DNA of 14,818 nt, from positions 1 through 14,818 of the forward strand of contig CAZJFG010000015.1 in NCBI GenBank assembly GCA_964545385.1, read 5' to 3'. How positions within the stretch are numbered: position 1 is the stretch's first letter; every line of letters starts with the position of its first letter. Positions 8,456 through 14,649 of the stretch are shown piece by piece. A program made the position numbers and the translations under genes. The notes below the pieces were generated by a model that did no database searches, was not told the DNA's origin, and saw only the letters and a list, made by a program, of their open reading frames with translations. This stretch comes from GCA-002780795 sp964545385. Lineage in GTDB: Bacteria; Patescibacteriota; Microgenomatia; UBA1406; GWC2-37-13.

Positions 8456-8485
8456 ATCACATTTTTAAAAAAAATTAGGTATAAT
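8456..8485 (+). promoter_or_regulatory. Promoter of the gene at 8497 (near-leaderless), with upstream A-tracts
   Basis: ATCACA (8456-8461, four of six matches to TTGACA) is followed at 18 bases by a perfect TATAAT (8480-8485). The ATG at 8497 is 11 bases after the hexamer, which predicts a leader of about 4-5 bases with no Shine-Dalgarno. Upstream, A-tracts at 8415-8421, 8433-8440, 8444-8449 and 8467-8474 could act as UP-element-like or bent DNA for this promoter and its divergent partner. Confidence 0.6.
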
Positions 8486-8496
8486 TTATTTCTCGT

Positions 8497-9012
8497 ATGA
8501 CAAGCATGATTGAGAATGGAAGATCTACTTTTAGATTTTACCTTGAAGATGCAATAAAAAAATTTGACCTGGCTGCACCAATGCCCTATATTGAACAGAC
8601 GACAAATTTAATCCATGAACTGATTAATAAACCTGAGACAAAAATCCTTTTTCTTATAAAAAAATATCCTGTAAATCAATCTGAAGATATTGATAGTAAA
8701 GAGGCCTACCGGATGGCTCTGAATTCAAATCATATTTTTGAACTCCAGGATGTACCGGTTGGTTTAATTAATAAAGGCGATAGAATTATTACGTTATCCG
8801 ATCTAATGAGTAATAATGAAATTTGTTTTAATTTTGCAAAGATAAAAAAAATACTCAACGGTTTTTATGATGTTGAAGCGCATGCTGCAGAAATCTGTTC
8901 TTTTAATTTAGAGACTGGTCAACTAAAGGAGCCGGAATATACCGAGCCAAGAAATATTCTTATTTATCCTACATCACTTCTTATACCCGACACGTTACTT
9001 AAACAAATGTGA
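8497..9012 (+). CDS. Conserved-looking cytoplasmic protein of unknown function
   Basis: This 171-residue protein has no signal peptide, TM helix or motif I recognise. It begins with a polar helix-like region (about 10-45, IKKFDLAAP...LIHELINK), then a mixed alpha/beta-looking centre (about 48-130) and a C-terminal segment with ILIYPTSLLIP (about 154-164). Cysteines occur only at 109 and 139. Codon use looks like that of neighbouring genes, and a good promoter stands directly upstream, so I consider it a real gene. ATG at 8497 is chosen because the -10 element places the transcript start about 5 bases before it; a second Met at residue 4 is possible. Its TGA stop lies within the antisense 3' end of the tRNA-Glu gene. 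It is divergent from the small four-cysteine gene; whether the two are functionally linked is unknown. Confidence 0.72.
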   Translation: MTSMIENGRSTFRFYLEDAIKKFDLAAPMPYIEQTTNLIHELINKPETKILFLIKKYPVNQSEDIDSKEAYRMALNSNHIFELQDVPVGLINKGDRIITLSDLMSNNEICFNFAKIKKILNGFYDVEAHAAEICSFNLETGQLKEPEYTEPRNILIYPTSLLIPDTLLKQM

Positions 9013-9083
9013 TCCCGAGGGGATTCGAACCCCTGATTCTCTGGCTGAAAACCAGATGTCCTAGGCCGCTAGACGACGGGACC
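9010..9083 (-). tRNA. tRNA-Glu (anticodon UUC)
   Basis: A 74-base cloverleaf on the minus strand: acceptor stem GGTCCCG/CGGGATC (one G-U pair), a D arm closely resembling that of bacterial tRNA-Glu (GTCTAGCGGCCTAGGAC), anticodon stem TCTGG/CCAGA with loop TTTTCAG giving anticodon TTC, a five-base variable loop, and T arm AGGGG-TTCGAAT-CCCCT. The discriminator base is A. CCA is not encoded (the next bases are CAT), so it must be added by the CCA-adding enzyme. The last three bases coincide with the TGA stop of the opposing gene at 8497-9012. Confidence 0.97.
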
Positions 9084-9098
9084 AACCTAGATTAATTT

Positions 9099-9104
9099 AT
9101 TATA
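9099..9104 (-). promoter_or_regulatory. -10 element of the tRNA-Glu gene
   Basis: A perfect TATAAT on the minus strand ends 15 bases before the tRNA 5' end, which would give a leader of about 8 bases for RNase P to remove. The -35 region (ATCAAC at 17 bases) is poor. Read-through from the upstream gene ending at 9153 is also possible, since no convincing terminator separates them. Confidence 0.55.
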
Positions 9105-9152
9105 CAATATCAAAAATTGCTGTTGATGCAGTTTTTGGGCGGCAGGCAAATT

Positions 9153-9803
9153 TTATTTCAATTTTTTTTTGATCTCATTTAAAATATCTTTAGCCACATC
9201 TTTACCTCCAAGACCAAAAGCTAAGCCTCCGGCTATAGCGAGCATGGCTACTATCCCTTTAAAAAGAATTTGAATCAGATCTTGAGCTACTCCCAGTTGA
9301 TTTAAAACTATAAGAACGGTGAAAAAAATTAATGTGCTTTTAGCAAGAGCGGAAAGTGCTTTGGCAGATTTAGAGCCAAGTGTTTCAATACTATGTCTGA
9401 CAACATCCGCCACAAGGTTTGCAGATAAAAGGCCGATAAAAGCAATAATTACGGCAATTATGACATTTGGTAAATAAAATAAAAACTGGTTTAAAACAAC
9501 TGTTGCTCGTGATAGACCCCAAACTTCCAAGGTTGGGATTAAAAATAGAATAATAACCGTCCAACGGATTATTTCAAGTATTACGTCCTCCCATATTTTT
9601 ATGTCGTTTTTTTCAAACAGTTTTGTTTTTTGCAGAATCGCGTCAATTCGGGCGAACCTAAGCACAGTTCGTAAAAATTTTTTCAGCAAACTTGCTAAAA
9701 TCAAACCGATTAAAAATATGATAAGACCGCCAAAAAAATCAGGCAAATAGTTTATAAATTTTGCCCAAAAGTTGCTGATCACCGCATTTACAGGTTTTAC
9801 CAT
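9153..9803 (-). CDS. Membrane protein with two conserved TM-helix (CmpX/MscS-related) repeats
   Basis: This 216-residue polytopic membrane protein resembles the conserved TM-helix family found in CmpX and in some MscS-type mechanosensitive channels. The repeat occurs twice: YLPDFFGGLIIFLIGLILAS (19-38) and YLPNVIIAVIIAFIGLLSAN (110-129), each followed by a basic/polar helix. Further TM segments lie at about 78-97, 155-171 and 178-200. The final segment GGLAFGLGGKDVAKDILNE recalls the pore-lining TM3 and following helix of MscS, but the protein stops there, so the large cytoplasmic MscS beta domain is absent. It may be a small channel-like or membrane-stress protein; the function is not certain. 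The ATG overlaps the yraN stop by seven bases (ATGGTAA), so the two are probably translationally coupled. It is the last protein gene of the topA-side cluster before tRNA-Glu. Confidence 0.85.
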   Translation of the reverse strand: MVKPVNAVISNFWAKFINYLPDFFGGLIIFLIGLILASLLKKFLRTVLRFARIDAILQKTKLFEKNDIKIWEDVILEIIRWTVIILFLIPTLEVWGLSRATVVLNQFLFYLPNVIIAVIIAFIGLLSANLVADVVRHSIETLGSKSAKALSALAKSTLIFFTVLIVLNQLGVAQDLIQILFKGIVAMLAIAGGLAFGLGGKDVAKDILNEIKKKLK

Positions 9804-10147
9804 AGTATGTTTTTAAAATGTTTTAAACTTATAACTTTAAAGGATGTATCAAGTTCGATACTGATGACATCCAAAGAAAGCTTACAATTAACCAATTTTT
9901 TTTTCAAGAGGTAATGAGTTATTGTTCTTTTCAAATTCCGTATTTTATTGTAGGTTACCGCATCAGAAGGCTTACCTTTTTTGTCGCCGACACGAGTTTT
10001 TACTTCAAAGAAGAAAATTTCGTTATTTTTTTTACATATAAAATCCAGTTCGCCCCAACGGCAATAATAGTTTCTTTCAATAATCTTATATTTTTTTGAA
10101 GTCAAATAAGAAGAGGCTATATCCTCACCCAATCTGCCAACGTTCAA
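9797..10147 (-). CDS. yraN: YraN family (UPF0102) putative endonuclease-fold protein
   Basis: The 116-residue protein matches the UPF0102/YraN family, which has a restriction-endonuclease-like fold and an uncertain biological role, often suggested to be in DNA or RNA processing. Key positions are present: GRLGEDIA (4-11), GELDFI with Glu33 and Asp35 (32-37), FFEVKTR with Glu48 and Lys50 (46-52), and Asp93 in the C-terminal LDVISI. This Asp/Glu-Lys set is the expected metal-binding site. The start is TTG at 10147-10145, supported by an AGGA Shine-Dalgarno nine bases upstream inside the end of rplS; the next codons match the family's usual N-terminus. It begins one base after the rplS stop and overlaps the next membrane protein by seven bases. 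The rplS-yraN neighbourhood is common in bacteria. Confidence 0.93.
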   Translation of the reverse strand: MNVGRLGEDIASSYLTSKKYKIIERNYYCRWGELDFICKKNNEIFFFEVKTRVGDKKGKPSDAVTYNKIRNLKRTITHYLLKKKLVNCKLSLDVISIELDTSFKVISLKHFKNILW

Positions 10148-10148
10148 A

Positions 10149-10481
10149 TTATTTTTTCCTATAGAGTTTTTGAGTCAACTGTTGTTCGGAAAGCTTGCGG
10201 ATAAAACCAATTTTTGCTTGTTTTACCCGACCTTTTTTTATAAGTTTTATATTGCTAACAAATGGAGAAGACAAGGGAATTATTCTTTCTACGCCGATTC
10301 CGGACCTGGTTACTTTTCTTATAGTGATTGATTTGGTCGCAGGTGTATTTCCACGCACCTGAACAAGAATTCCACGAAAAGTTTGCTTTCTTTCCTTATT
10401 TCCTTCTTTCAAACTATACTTAAAAGAAATCATGTCGCCCACGCGGTACTGTTTTTCATTTAACAAAAATGAATTTGCCAT
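10149..10481 (-). CDS. rplS: Ribosomal protein L19
   Basis: L19 (bL19) is a protein of the large ribosomal subunit near the interface with the 30S subunit. The 110-residue sequence shows the family core: RVGDMISF (13-20), EGNKERKQTFRGILVQ (26-41), SITIRKVTRSGIGVERIIPLSSP (51-73), IKLIKKGRVKQAKIGFIRKL (78-97). Compared with E. coli L19 it lacks about ten residues at the N-terminus (the first helix), and an in-frame stop directly upstream of the ATG (TAA-AAC-ATG) shows this is not a wrong start call. The C-terminal end also departs from the usual GKAARI motif. It starts 21 bases after the pyrG stop, with no Shine-Dalgarno but a TGA-TAAAAT extended -10-like sequence directly ahead. Confidence 0.95.
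   Translation of the reverse strand: MANSFLLNEKQYRVGDMISFKYSLKEGNKERKQTFRGILVQVRGNTPATKSITIRKVTRSGIGVERIIPLSSPFVSNIKLIKKGRVKQAKIGFIRKLSEQQLTQKLYRKK
10157..10160 (-). promoter_or_regulatory. Shine-Dalgarno deciding the yraN TTG start
   Basis: AGGA on the minus strand lies nine bases before the TTG of yraN and inside the last codons of rplS. It is one of few convincing Shine-Dalgarno sequences in the window and supports the non-ATG start. Confidence 0.6.
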
Positions 10482-10486
10482 GTTTT

Positions 10487-10495
10487 ATTTTATCA
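10487..10495 (-). promoter_or_regulatory. Possible extended -10 element before rplS
   Basis: The minus strand reads TGA-TAAAAT, the same nine bases as in front of uvrB. The hexamer ends five bases before the rplS ATG, which would place the transcript start at or within the start codon. It lies in the short pyrG-rplS gap in AT-rich sequence, so it may be chance. Confidence 0.3.
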
Positions 10496-10502
10496 TCGAT
10501 AC

Positions 10503-12146
10503 TTACTTTTTACAAGCATCCAAAAATTCCAAAAATATAGGATGAGGTGATAATGGCCTGCTTTTATATTCAGGATGGCCTTGAGTGCCAAGATAAAAAG
10601 GATGGATTTTTTTTGAAAGTTCCATGATCTCAGGCAAACCTTCAGGTATGGATCGTGCAGAAACAATACAACCTTTATCCGCAAATCTTTTCGTATATTT
10701 ATCATTAAATTCATATCGATGACGGTGTCTTTCGGAAATAAGTCCGTCTTTTCCATCAAGAAACTGGTTGTACTTTTTATAAATTTCATAAGCAAAGGAA
10801 TTCTTAGCAAGTTTTGCTTTCCAGGCGCCCAGTCTCATTGTCCCACCATAAGCCCTTTTTTCCATAAACTTTTTCTGAGACGGAATAATATGAATAATCG
10901 GATTGGTTGTTTTTGGTTCGTTTTCAGTTGTGTTTGCTTTTGACAGACCCAAAACTTCACGGGCAAAGGAAACTGCGGCAAGTTGCATGCCATAGCATAA
11001 TCCAAGATAAGGAATTTTGCTTCGGCGGGCATAGCCTGCTGCCTGAATCATGCCTTCGGCTCCACGGACTCCCCAACCAATGGGAATTATTATCCCGTCT
11101 GGTTTGCCAATGAGGTTTGTTCCGTCTTTCTCAATCTTCTCGGCATCAATCCACCTTAACTTTACCTCCAGGTTTTTTTTCCAGGCAGCATGATCTATCG
11201 CGTCAAATAAAGCAGCGTAAGAATCTCGAAGTTGATAGTCTCCGGTACCGAAGTACTTTCCGACAATTGCAAGTGTAACGGTTTTACTCTTTGATTTGAC
11301 TATGGTCTGAACAAGTTTTTTCCATTGGTTAAGATCAGCTGTACGTTCTTTTAGCTTCAACTTCCTCAGAATCTTTTGTTCAAACTGTTGTTCGGCAAAA
11401 ATCAAAGGTATCTGGTAAACAGAAGAAAGGTTTGGATTTGAAATAATATCTTCAGGTTGCATATTGCAGAACAATGCAAATCGGTCTATCCGTCTTTTGT
11501 CAAGATTTTTTTCTGACCTTGCAACAATAAAATCCGGTTGAATTCCCATAGAGTTTAGAGTCCTGACGGAAAGTTGCGTCGGTTTAGTTTTTGGTTCACC
11601 TAAATGATAGGGCGTTGGGACGTAACTGACATGAATATGAACGACATCATCAGGCTGTCTTAAGGTTAGAATTCTTGAAGCTTCATAATAAAACATGTTT
11701 TGGTACTCACCTGCTGTTCCGCCAAGTTCAATCAAAACAATATCCGCTTTTTTTTTCCGTCCCAATGTTTGAATCCGGTTAATTATTTCATTTGTGATAT
11801 ATGGGATTGCTTCTACGTCTTCGCCCATATACTCAAACTTTCGTTCACGATCGATCACTGTTTTATATATTTTTCCAATGGTGACAAAGTTATCTGTATC
11901 CATGTTTTCATTTAAGAATTTTTCGTAGGTACCAATATCCATATCCGCTTCAGTACCGTCTTCACATAAAAAAGGATCGCCATGCTCTATCGGATTTATA
12001 GTCCCGGCATCTATATTTAGGTAGTTTTCAAATTTAATTGGTGCGACATGATAGCCGGCCTGTTTAAGAAGCAAAGCGATAGAGGCGGATGTTGTTCCCT
12101 TACCAATTCCGGAAATTACACCTCCTGAGATAAAAATATACTTCAT
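10503..12146 (-). CDS. pyrG: CTP synthase (glutamine-hydrolysing), divergent
   Basis: CTP synthase converts UTP to CTP with ATP and glutamine ammonia. From the ATG at 12146 the protein is 547 residues, close to the 545 of E. coli. A TTG at 12158 would add four residues, but the ATG begins directly with the conserved KYIFISGGVISGIGKG. Synthetase domain: Lys38, Asp70 (Mg site) in the DGTEADMD stretch, Glu140 in ELGGTAGE, and the UTP site KTKPTQ (186-191). Glutaminase domain (about 290-547): GWGVRG oxyanion region, nucleophile Cys384 in GLCYGMQ, His524 and Glu526 in GTQGHPEY. The sequence is far from the classical form: KFENYLNIDAG replaces K.DPY.NVDPG, and residues of the presumed CTP feedback site are changed. 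All catalytic residues are present, so it should be active. It lies 17 bases after topA and 21 before rplS. Confidence 0.96.
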   Translation of the reverse strand: MKYIFISGGVISGIGKGTTSASIALLLKQAGYHVAPIKFENYLNIDAGTINPIEHGDPFLCEDGTEADMDIGTYEKFLNENMDTDNFVTIGKIYKTVIDRERKFEYMGEDVEAIPYITNEIINRIQTLGRKKKADIVLIELGGTAGEYQNMFYYEASRILTLRQPDDVVHIHVSYVPTPYHLGEPKTKPTQLSVRTLNSMGIQPDFIVARSEKNLDKRRIDRFALFCNMQPEDIISNPNLSSVYQIPLIFAEQQFEQKILRKLKLKERTADLNQWKKLVQTIVKSKSKTVTLAIVGKYFGTGDYQLRDSYAALFDAIDHAAWKKNLEVKLRWIDAEKIEKDGTNLIGKPDGIIIPIGWGVRGAEGMIQAAGYARRSKIPYLGLCYGMQLAAVSFAREVLGLSKANTTENEPKTTNPIIHIIPSQKKFMEKRAYGGTMRLGAWKAKLAKNSFAYEIYKKYNQFLDGKDGLISERHRHRYEFNDKYTKRFADKGCIVSARSIPEGLPEIMELSKKIHPFYLGTQGHPEYKSRPLSPHPIFLEFLDACKK

Positions 12147-12163
12147 ATTAATTCTCAATTATT

Positions 12164-14194
12164 TTATAGTTTCCAAGTCGAATATTTACATTTCGGATAA
12201 TTTTCACATCCGTAAAACCGTTTTCTTGTCCGGGTAAATCTAATAGCCAATTTTCCGTTGCATTCCGGACAATTTTTGCCACTTACATATTTTAAGAAAG
12301 GTTTAGTGAATTTGCAATTAGGATATTTGCTGCAGGCAAGAAATTTGCCAAACTTTGAATAACGGATAACCAAATTGCTTTGACAATTTGGACATTTTTC
12401 CGCAACAGTTTCCTCAACGTCAATTGTTTTATTTTCTTCTTTTTTCAACTCCAAAACTTTCTTAAACGGAACGTAAAATTCATCAAGGAGACTAACTATA
12501 TCTTTTTGGTCTTTTGCAACAAGATCAAGACCGTCTTCCATTTTTGCGGTAAATGTCAGATCAAATACCTGCGGAAAAGACCGGCAAAGATAGTCGGAAA
12601 TTGCCTCTCCGAGCTTTGTAGGCACGAAATATCGGTTTTCCTTTTCAACATAGTTTTTATCCAAAATTAAAGAAAGGATTGGGGCATATGTTGAAGGTCT
12701 ACCTATGCCTTTTTCTTCAAGAGATTTGATAAGTGTTGCATCATTATAACGATATGGTGGTTTAGTCTCAAGCTGTGCAGATTCACTATTTGTCATCTTA
12801 ACCTTTTTTCCTTGCTCTATTTTTACCTCTTTGCTATGATTTTTTACGTAGTCGGGATTAAGGAGTAGTAAAAAACCGGGAAACAAAACCTGAAAAAACT
12901 CCGTTTTGAAAAGATATTTTTTTTTGCTTGAAATATTAACTTGAACGGACTTTACCACTGCTTCTTTCATCTGAGTAGCAATTGCTCGAGCAAAAATTAA
13001 CTGATACAGCTTTTTATGGTTGTTCGTCAATTTGTCATCAATTTTTTTAACAGAAACCTCGGTTTTAAAGTCAGTTGGTCTTATTGCTTCATGAGCCTCC
13101 TGAGCGTTTCTTGATTTTGTTTTGTAACCCCGTGGCTTTTCAAGGGTAAAATCCCGGCCGTATTTTTTTGCAATATAATCTTTAGCGCGAAAAACAAATT
13201 GACTTGAAAGATTAAATGAATCGGTTCGATGATAAGTAATTAATCCCTGCTCATAAAGATCTTGTGCTAACTTCATGGTCATTCTAGATGAAAAATGGAA
13301 TTTATGGAAAGCTTCCTGTTGCAAAAGAGAGGTTGTAAAAGGTGGCGGTGGGAACCGTGAATTTGTTTCTTCTTTAATTTTTTCTATCCGAAACTCATCA
13401 TCTTTAAGATCGGCCATGATTCGATCGGCTTTATTTTGGTCAATTGTCGTTTTTATATATTTGTAATCACCGTCAAACAATCTAACCTTTGTCTCGATTT
13501 CATATTTCTCTTCATTCATCGCAACAAGTTTTCCTTTCACATCAAGTTTTTCCGCCGGCCAAAAATGTCCGTAAACCTGGAAATATTGCTCAATTTTAAA
13601 ATTCCTTATTTCTTTTTCTCTTTCTACAATAAGACGCAAGGCCACTGTTTGTACCCGACCGGCCGAGAGCCATTTCTTTCCCATGGTTTTCCATAAAAGC
13701 GGGGAAAGTTCATAACCGACGATTCGGTCAAGAATCCGTCTTGCCTGCTGTGCCTTAACAAGATTAAGGCGTAGGTCTTGCGGATTTTTAAGCGCTTCAT
13801 TAAGAGCCGAAGCCGTAATCTCGTGGAATATAATTCGTTTGATCGGCTTTTTTTTATTGATGGTCAATTCCGGCCATTTTTCTTTAATCATTCCCAAAAG
13901 ATAAGCAGCATGATATGCAATTGCTTCACCTTCACGGTCTAAATCCGTTGCCAGGATAACATCGCTATTTTTTTTAGAAAGTCTTTTCAATTCGCTTACG
14001 ACTTTTTTCTTGTTGGCAATAATCTGATATTCTGGTTTATATTTTTTTTTATAGTCTACTGCGAGTCTTGATTTTGGCAGGTCACGAATATGTCCAAATG
14101 TAGCAAAGACAAAGTGATCTTTATTATTTTGTATTTTAAAAATACGATTGAAGGTACGTGCTTTTGTTGGCGATTCGACTATTATTAAACTCAT
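12164..14194 (-). CDS. topA: DNA topoisomerase I (type IA)
   Basis: Topoisomerase I relaxes negative supercoils by cutting one strand through a tyrosine link. The 676-residue protein has an N-terminal TOPRIM domain (about 1-125) with Glu7 in VESPTKA and Asp84/Asp86/Glu88 in DLDREGE; the active-site Tyr321 in GLITYHRTDS; the AQEAHEAIRP motif (364-373); and KGIGRPSTYAPI (495-506). The C-terminus carries two four-cysteine zinc ribbons, C601/604/621/627 and C642/645/663/669, ending at the stop. E. coli TopA has a longer C-terminal tail. The ATG lies eight bases after the atpC stop, with no Shine-Dalgarno at normal spacing; AAAGG is 14 bases away. A TATAAT box overlaps the atpC stop and points to its own, leaderless transcript in addition to read-through from the ATP synthase operon. 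Confidence 0.98.
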   Translation of the reverse strand: MSLIIVESPTKARTFNRIFKIQNNKDHFVFATFGHIRDLPKSRLAVDYKKKYKPEYQIIANKKKVVSELKRLSKKNSDVILATDLDREGEAIAYHAAYLLGMIKEKWPELTINKKKPIKRIIFHEITASALNEALKNPQDLRLNLVKAQQARRILDRIVGYELSPLLWKTMGKKWLSAGRVQTVALRLIVEREKEIRNFKIEQYFQVYGHFWPAEKLDVKGKLVAMNEEKYEIETKVRLFDGDYKYIKTTIDQNKADRIMADLKDDEFRIEKIKEETNSRFPPPPFTTSLLQQEAFHKFHFSSRMTMKLAQDLYEQGLITYHRTDSFNLSSQFVFRAKDYIAKKYGRDFTLEKPRGYKTKSRNAQEAHEAIRPTDFKTEVSVKKIDDKLTNNHKKLYQLIFARAIATQMKEAVVKSVQVNISSKKKYLFKTEFFQVLFPGFLLLLNPDYVKNHSKEVKIEQGKKVKMTNSESAQLETKPPYRYNDATLIKSLEEKGIGRPSTYAPILSLILDKNYVEKENRYFVPTKLGEAISDYLCRSFPQVFDLTFTAKMEDGLDLVAKDQKDIVSLLDEFYVPFKKVLELKKEENKTIDVEETVAEKCPNCQSNLVIRYSKFGKFLACSKYPNCKFTKPFLKYVSGKNCPECNGKLAIRFTRTRKRFYGCENYPKCKYSTWKL

Positions 14195-14201
14195 ATTTTA
14201 T

Positions 14202-14207
14202 ATTATA
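14202..14207 (-). promoter_or_regulatory. -10 element of topA overlapping the atpC stop codon
   Basis: A perfect TATAAT on the minus strand ends seven bases before the topA ATG, so transcription would begin at or one base from the A of the start codon. The box overlaps the atpC stop (14203-14205). The -35 region (TCTTAA at 17 bases) is weak and there is no TG extension, so the call rests on the hexamer and its position. Confidence 0.5.
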
Positions 14208-14616
14208 CCTTTCGTTTTCGCTTTTTAAGAAGTTTTAGGTCGATTATAGAGCGACGGAGCATAGATGCTGCTTCAATTCTTTGTTCTTTATCTTTAGTCT
14301 GACTGATGATTTTTTTAGCCTCTTCAATCGCTTTTTCCGTTAAATTTTGGTCGATCTGTTCCTGGCCGTAAGCTCTAGAAACCAAAATATTTAGATCATT
14401 TCCATCGGTTTGGAGATATCCTCCACCAATTGACAGAAAATCTTCGCCGTCAGGTTTTTTAATTTTTATTATTCCCTCAACAAGAAGAGTAAAAATTCCC
14501 ATGTGCCGTGGTAAAATAGTCATTTCGCCCGCTTCCGACGGCACTGTTACGGATAAAACATCTTCCTCGATCGCGACTTTTTTGGGTGTTATAATTTTTA
14601 AATGAAGCGTTTTCAT
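14203..14616 (-). CDS. atpC: ATP synthase F1 epsilon subunit
   Basis: The epsilon subunit belongs to the F1 central stalk, links rotor to catalytic head and can inhibit ATP hydrolysis. The 137-residue protein has the N-terminal beta-sandwich (about 1-85), with the typical VPSEAGEMTILPRH and SIGGGYLQ stretches, followed by a helical C-terminal domain (about 90-130). It ends in a very basic tail, KKRKRKV. ATG at 14616-14614 is preferred over the TTG directly before it. The gene begins nine bases after the atpD stop with no Shine-Dalgarno of its own; an eight-codon reading frame ending on this ATG may feed ribosomes into it. It closes the ATP synthase operon, since topA follows. Confidence 0.95.
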   Translation of the reverse strand: MKTLHLKIITPKKVAIEEDVLSVTVPSEAGEMTILPRHMGIFTLLVEGIIKIKKPDGEDFLSIGGGYLQTDGNDLNILVSRAYGQEQIDQNLTEKAIEEAKKIISQTKDKEQRIEAASMLRRSIIDLKLLKKRKRKV

Positions 14617-14649
14617 CAATTCAATTTATTTAACTTCATCAATACCTCC
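14616..14649 (-). promoter_or_regulatory. GGAGGT Shine-Dalgarno and eight-codon frame coupling into atpC (possible)
   Basis: GGAGGT (14644-14649) lies inside the end of atpD, where it encodes Gly-Gly. Four bases later an ATG out of frame with atpD (14639-14637) opens an eight-codon frame ending in TGA at 14618-14616. That stop overlaps the atpC ATG as TGATG, a classic arrangement for termination-reinitiation. The GGAGGT is 27 bases from the atpC ATG, too far to act on it directly. The Gly-Gly codons alone could explain the motif. Confidence 0.35.

Noticed and set aside
9105..9152. Possible terminator hairpin after the CmpX-like gene (CTG...CAG followed by TTTTT on the minus strand)
   Set aside because: The stem has only three continuous G-C-containing pairs and the bases before the T run do not pair well, so it is too weak to call.
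10493..10810. Open frame of 105 codons on the minus strand overlapping the end of pyrG
   Set aside because: pyrG is intact in its own frame through His524/Glu526 to the stop, so this is an out-of-frame shadow and not evidence of a frameshift.
12147..12158. TTG start for pyrG, four residues upstream of the ATG
   Set aside because: The ATG at 12146 begins exactly at the conserved family N-terminus, and the TTG has no better ribosome-binding signal.
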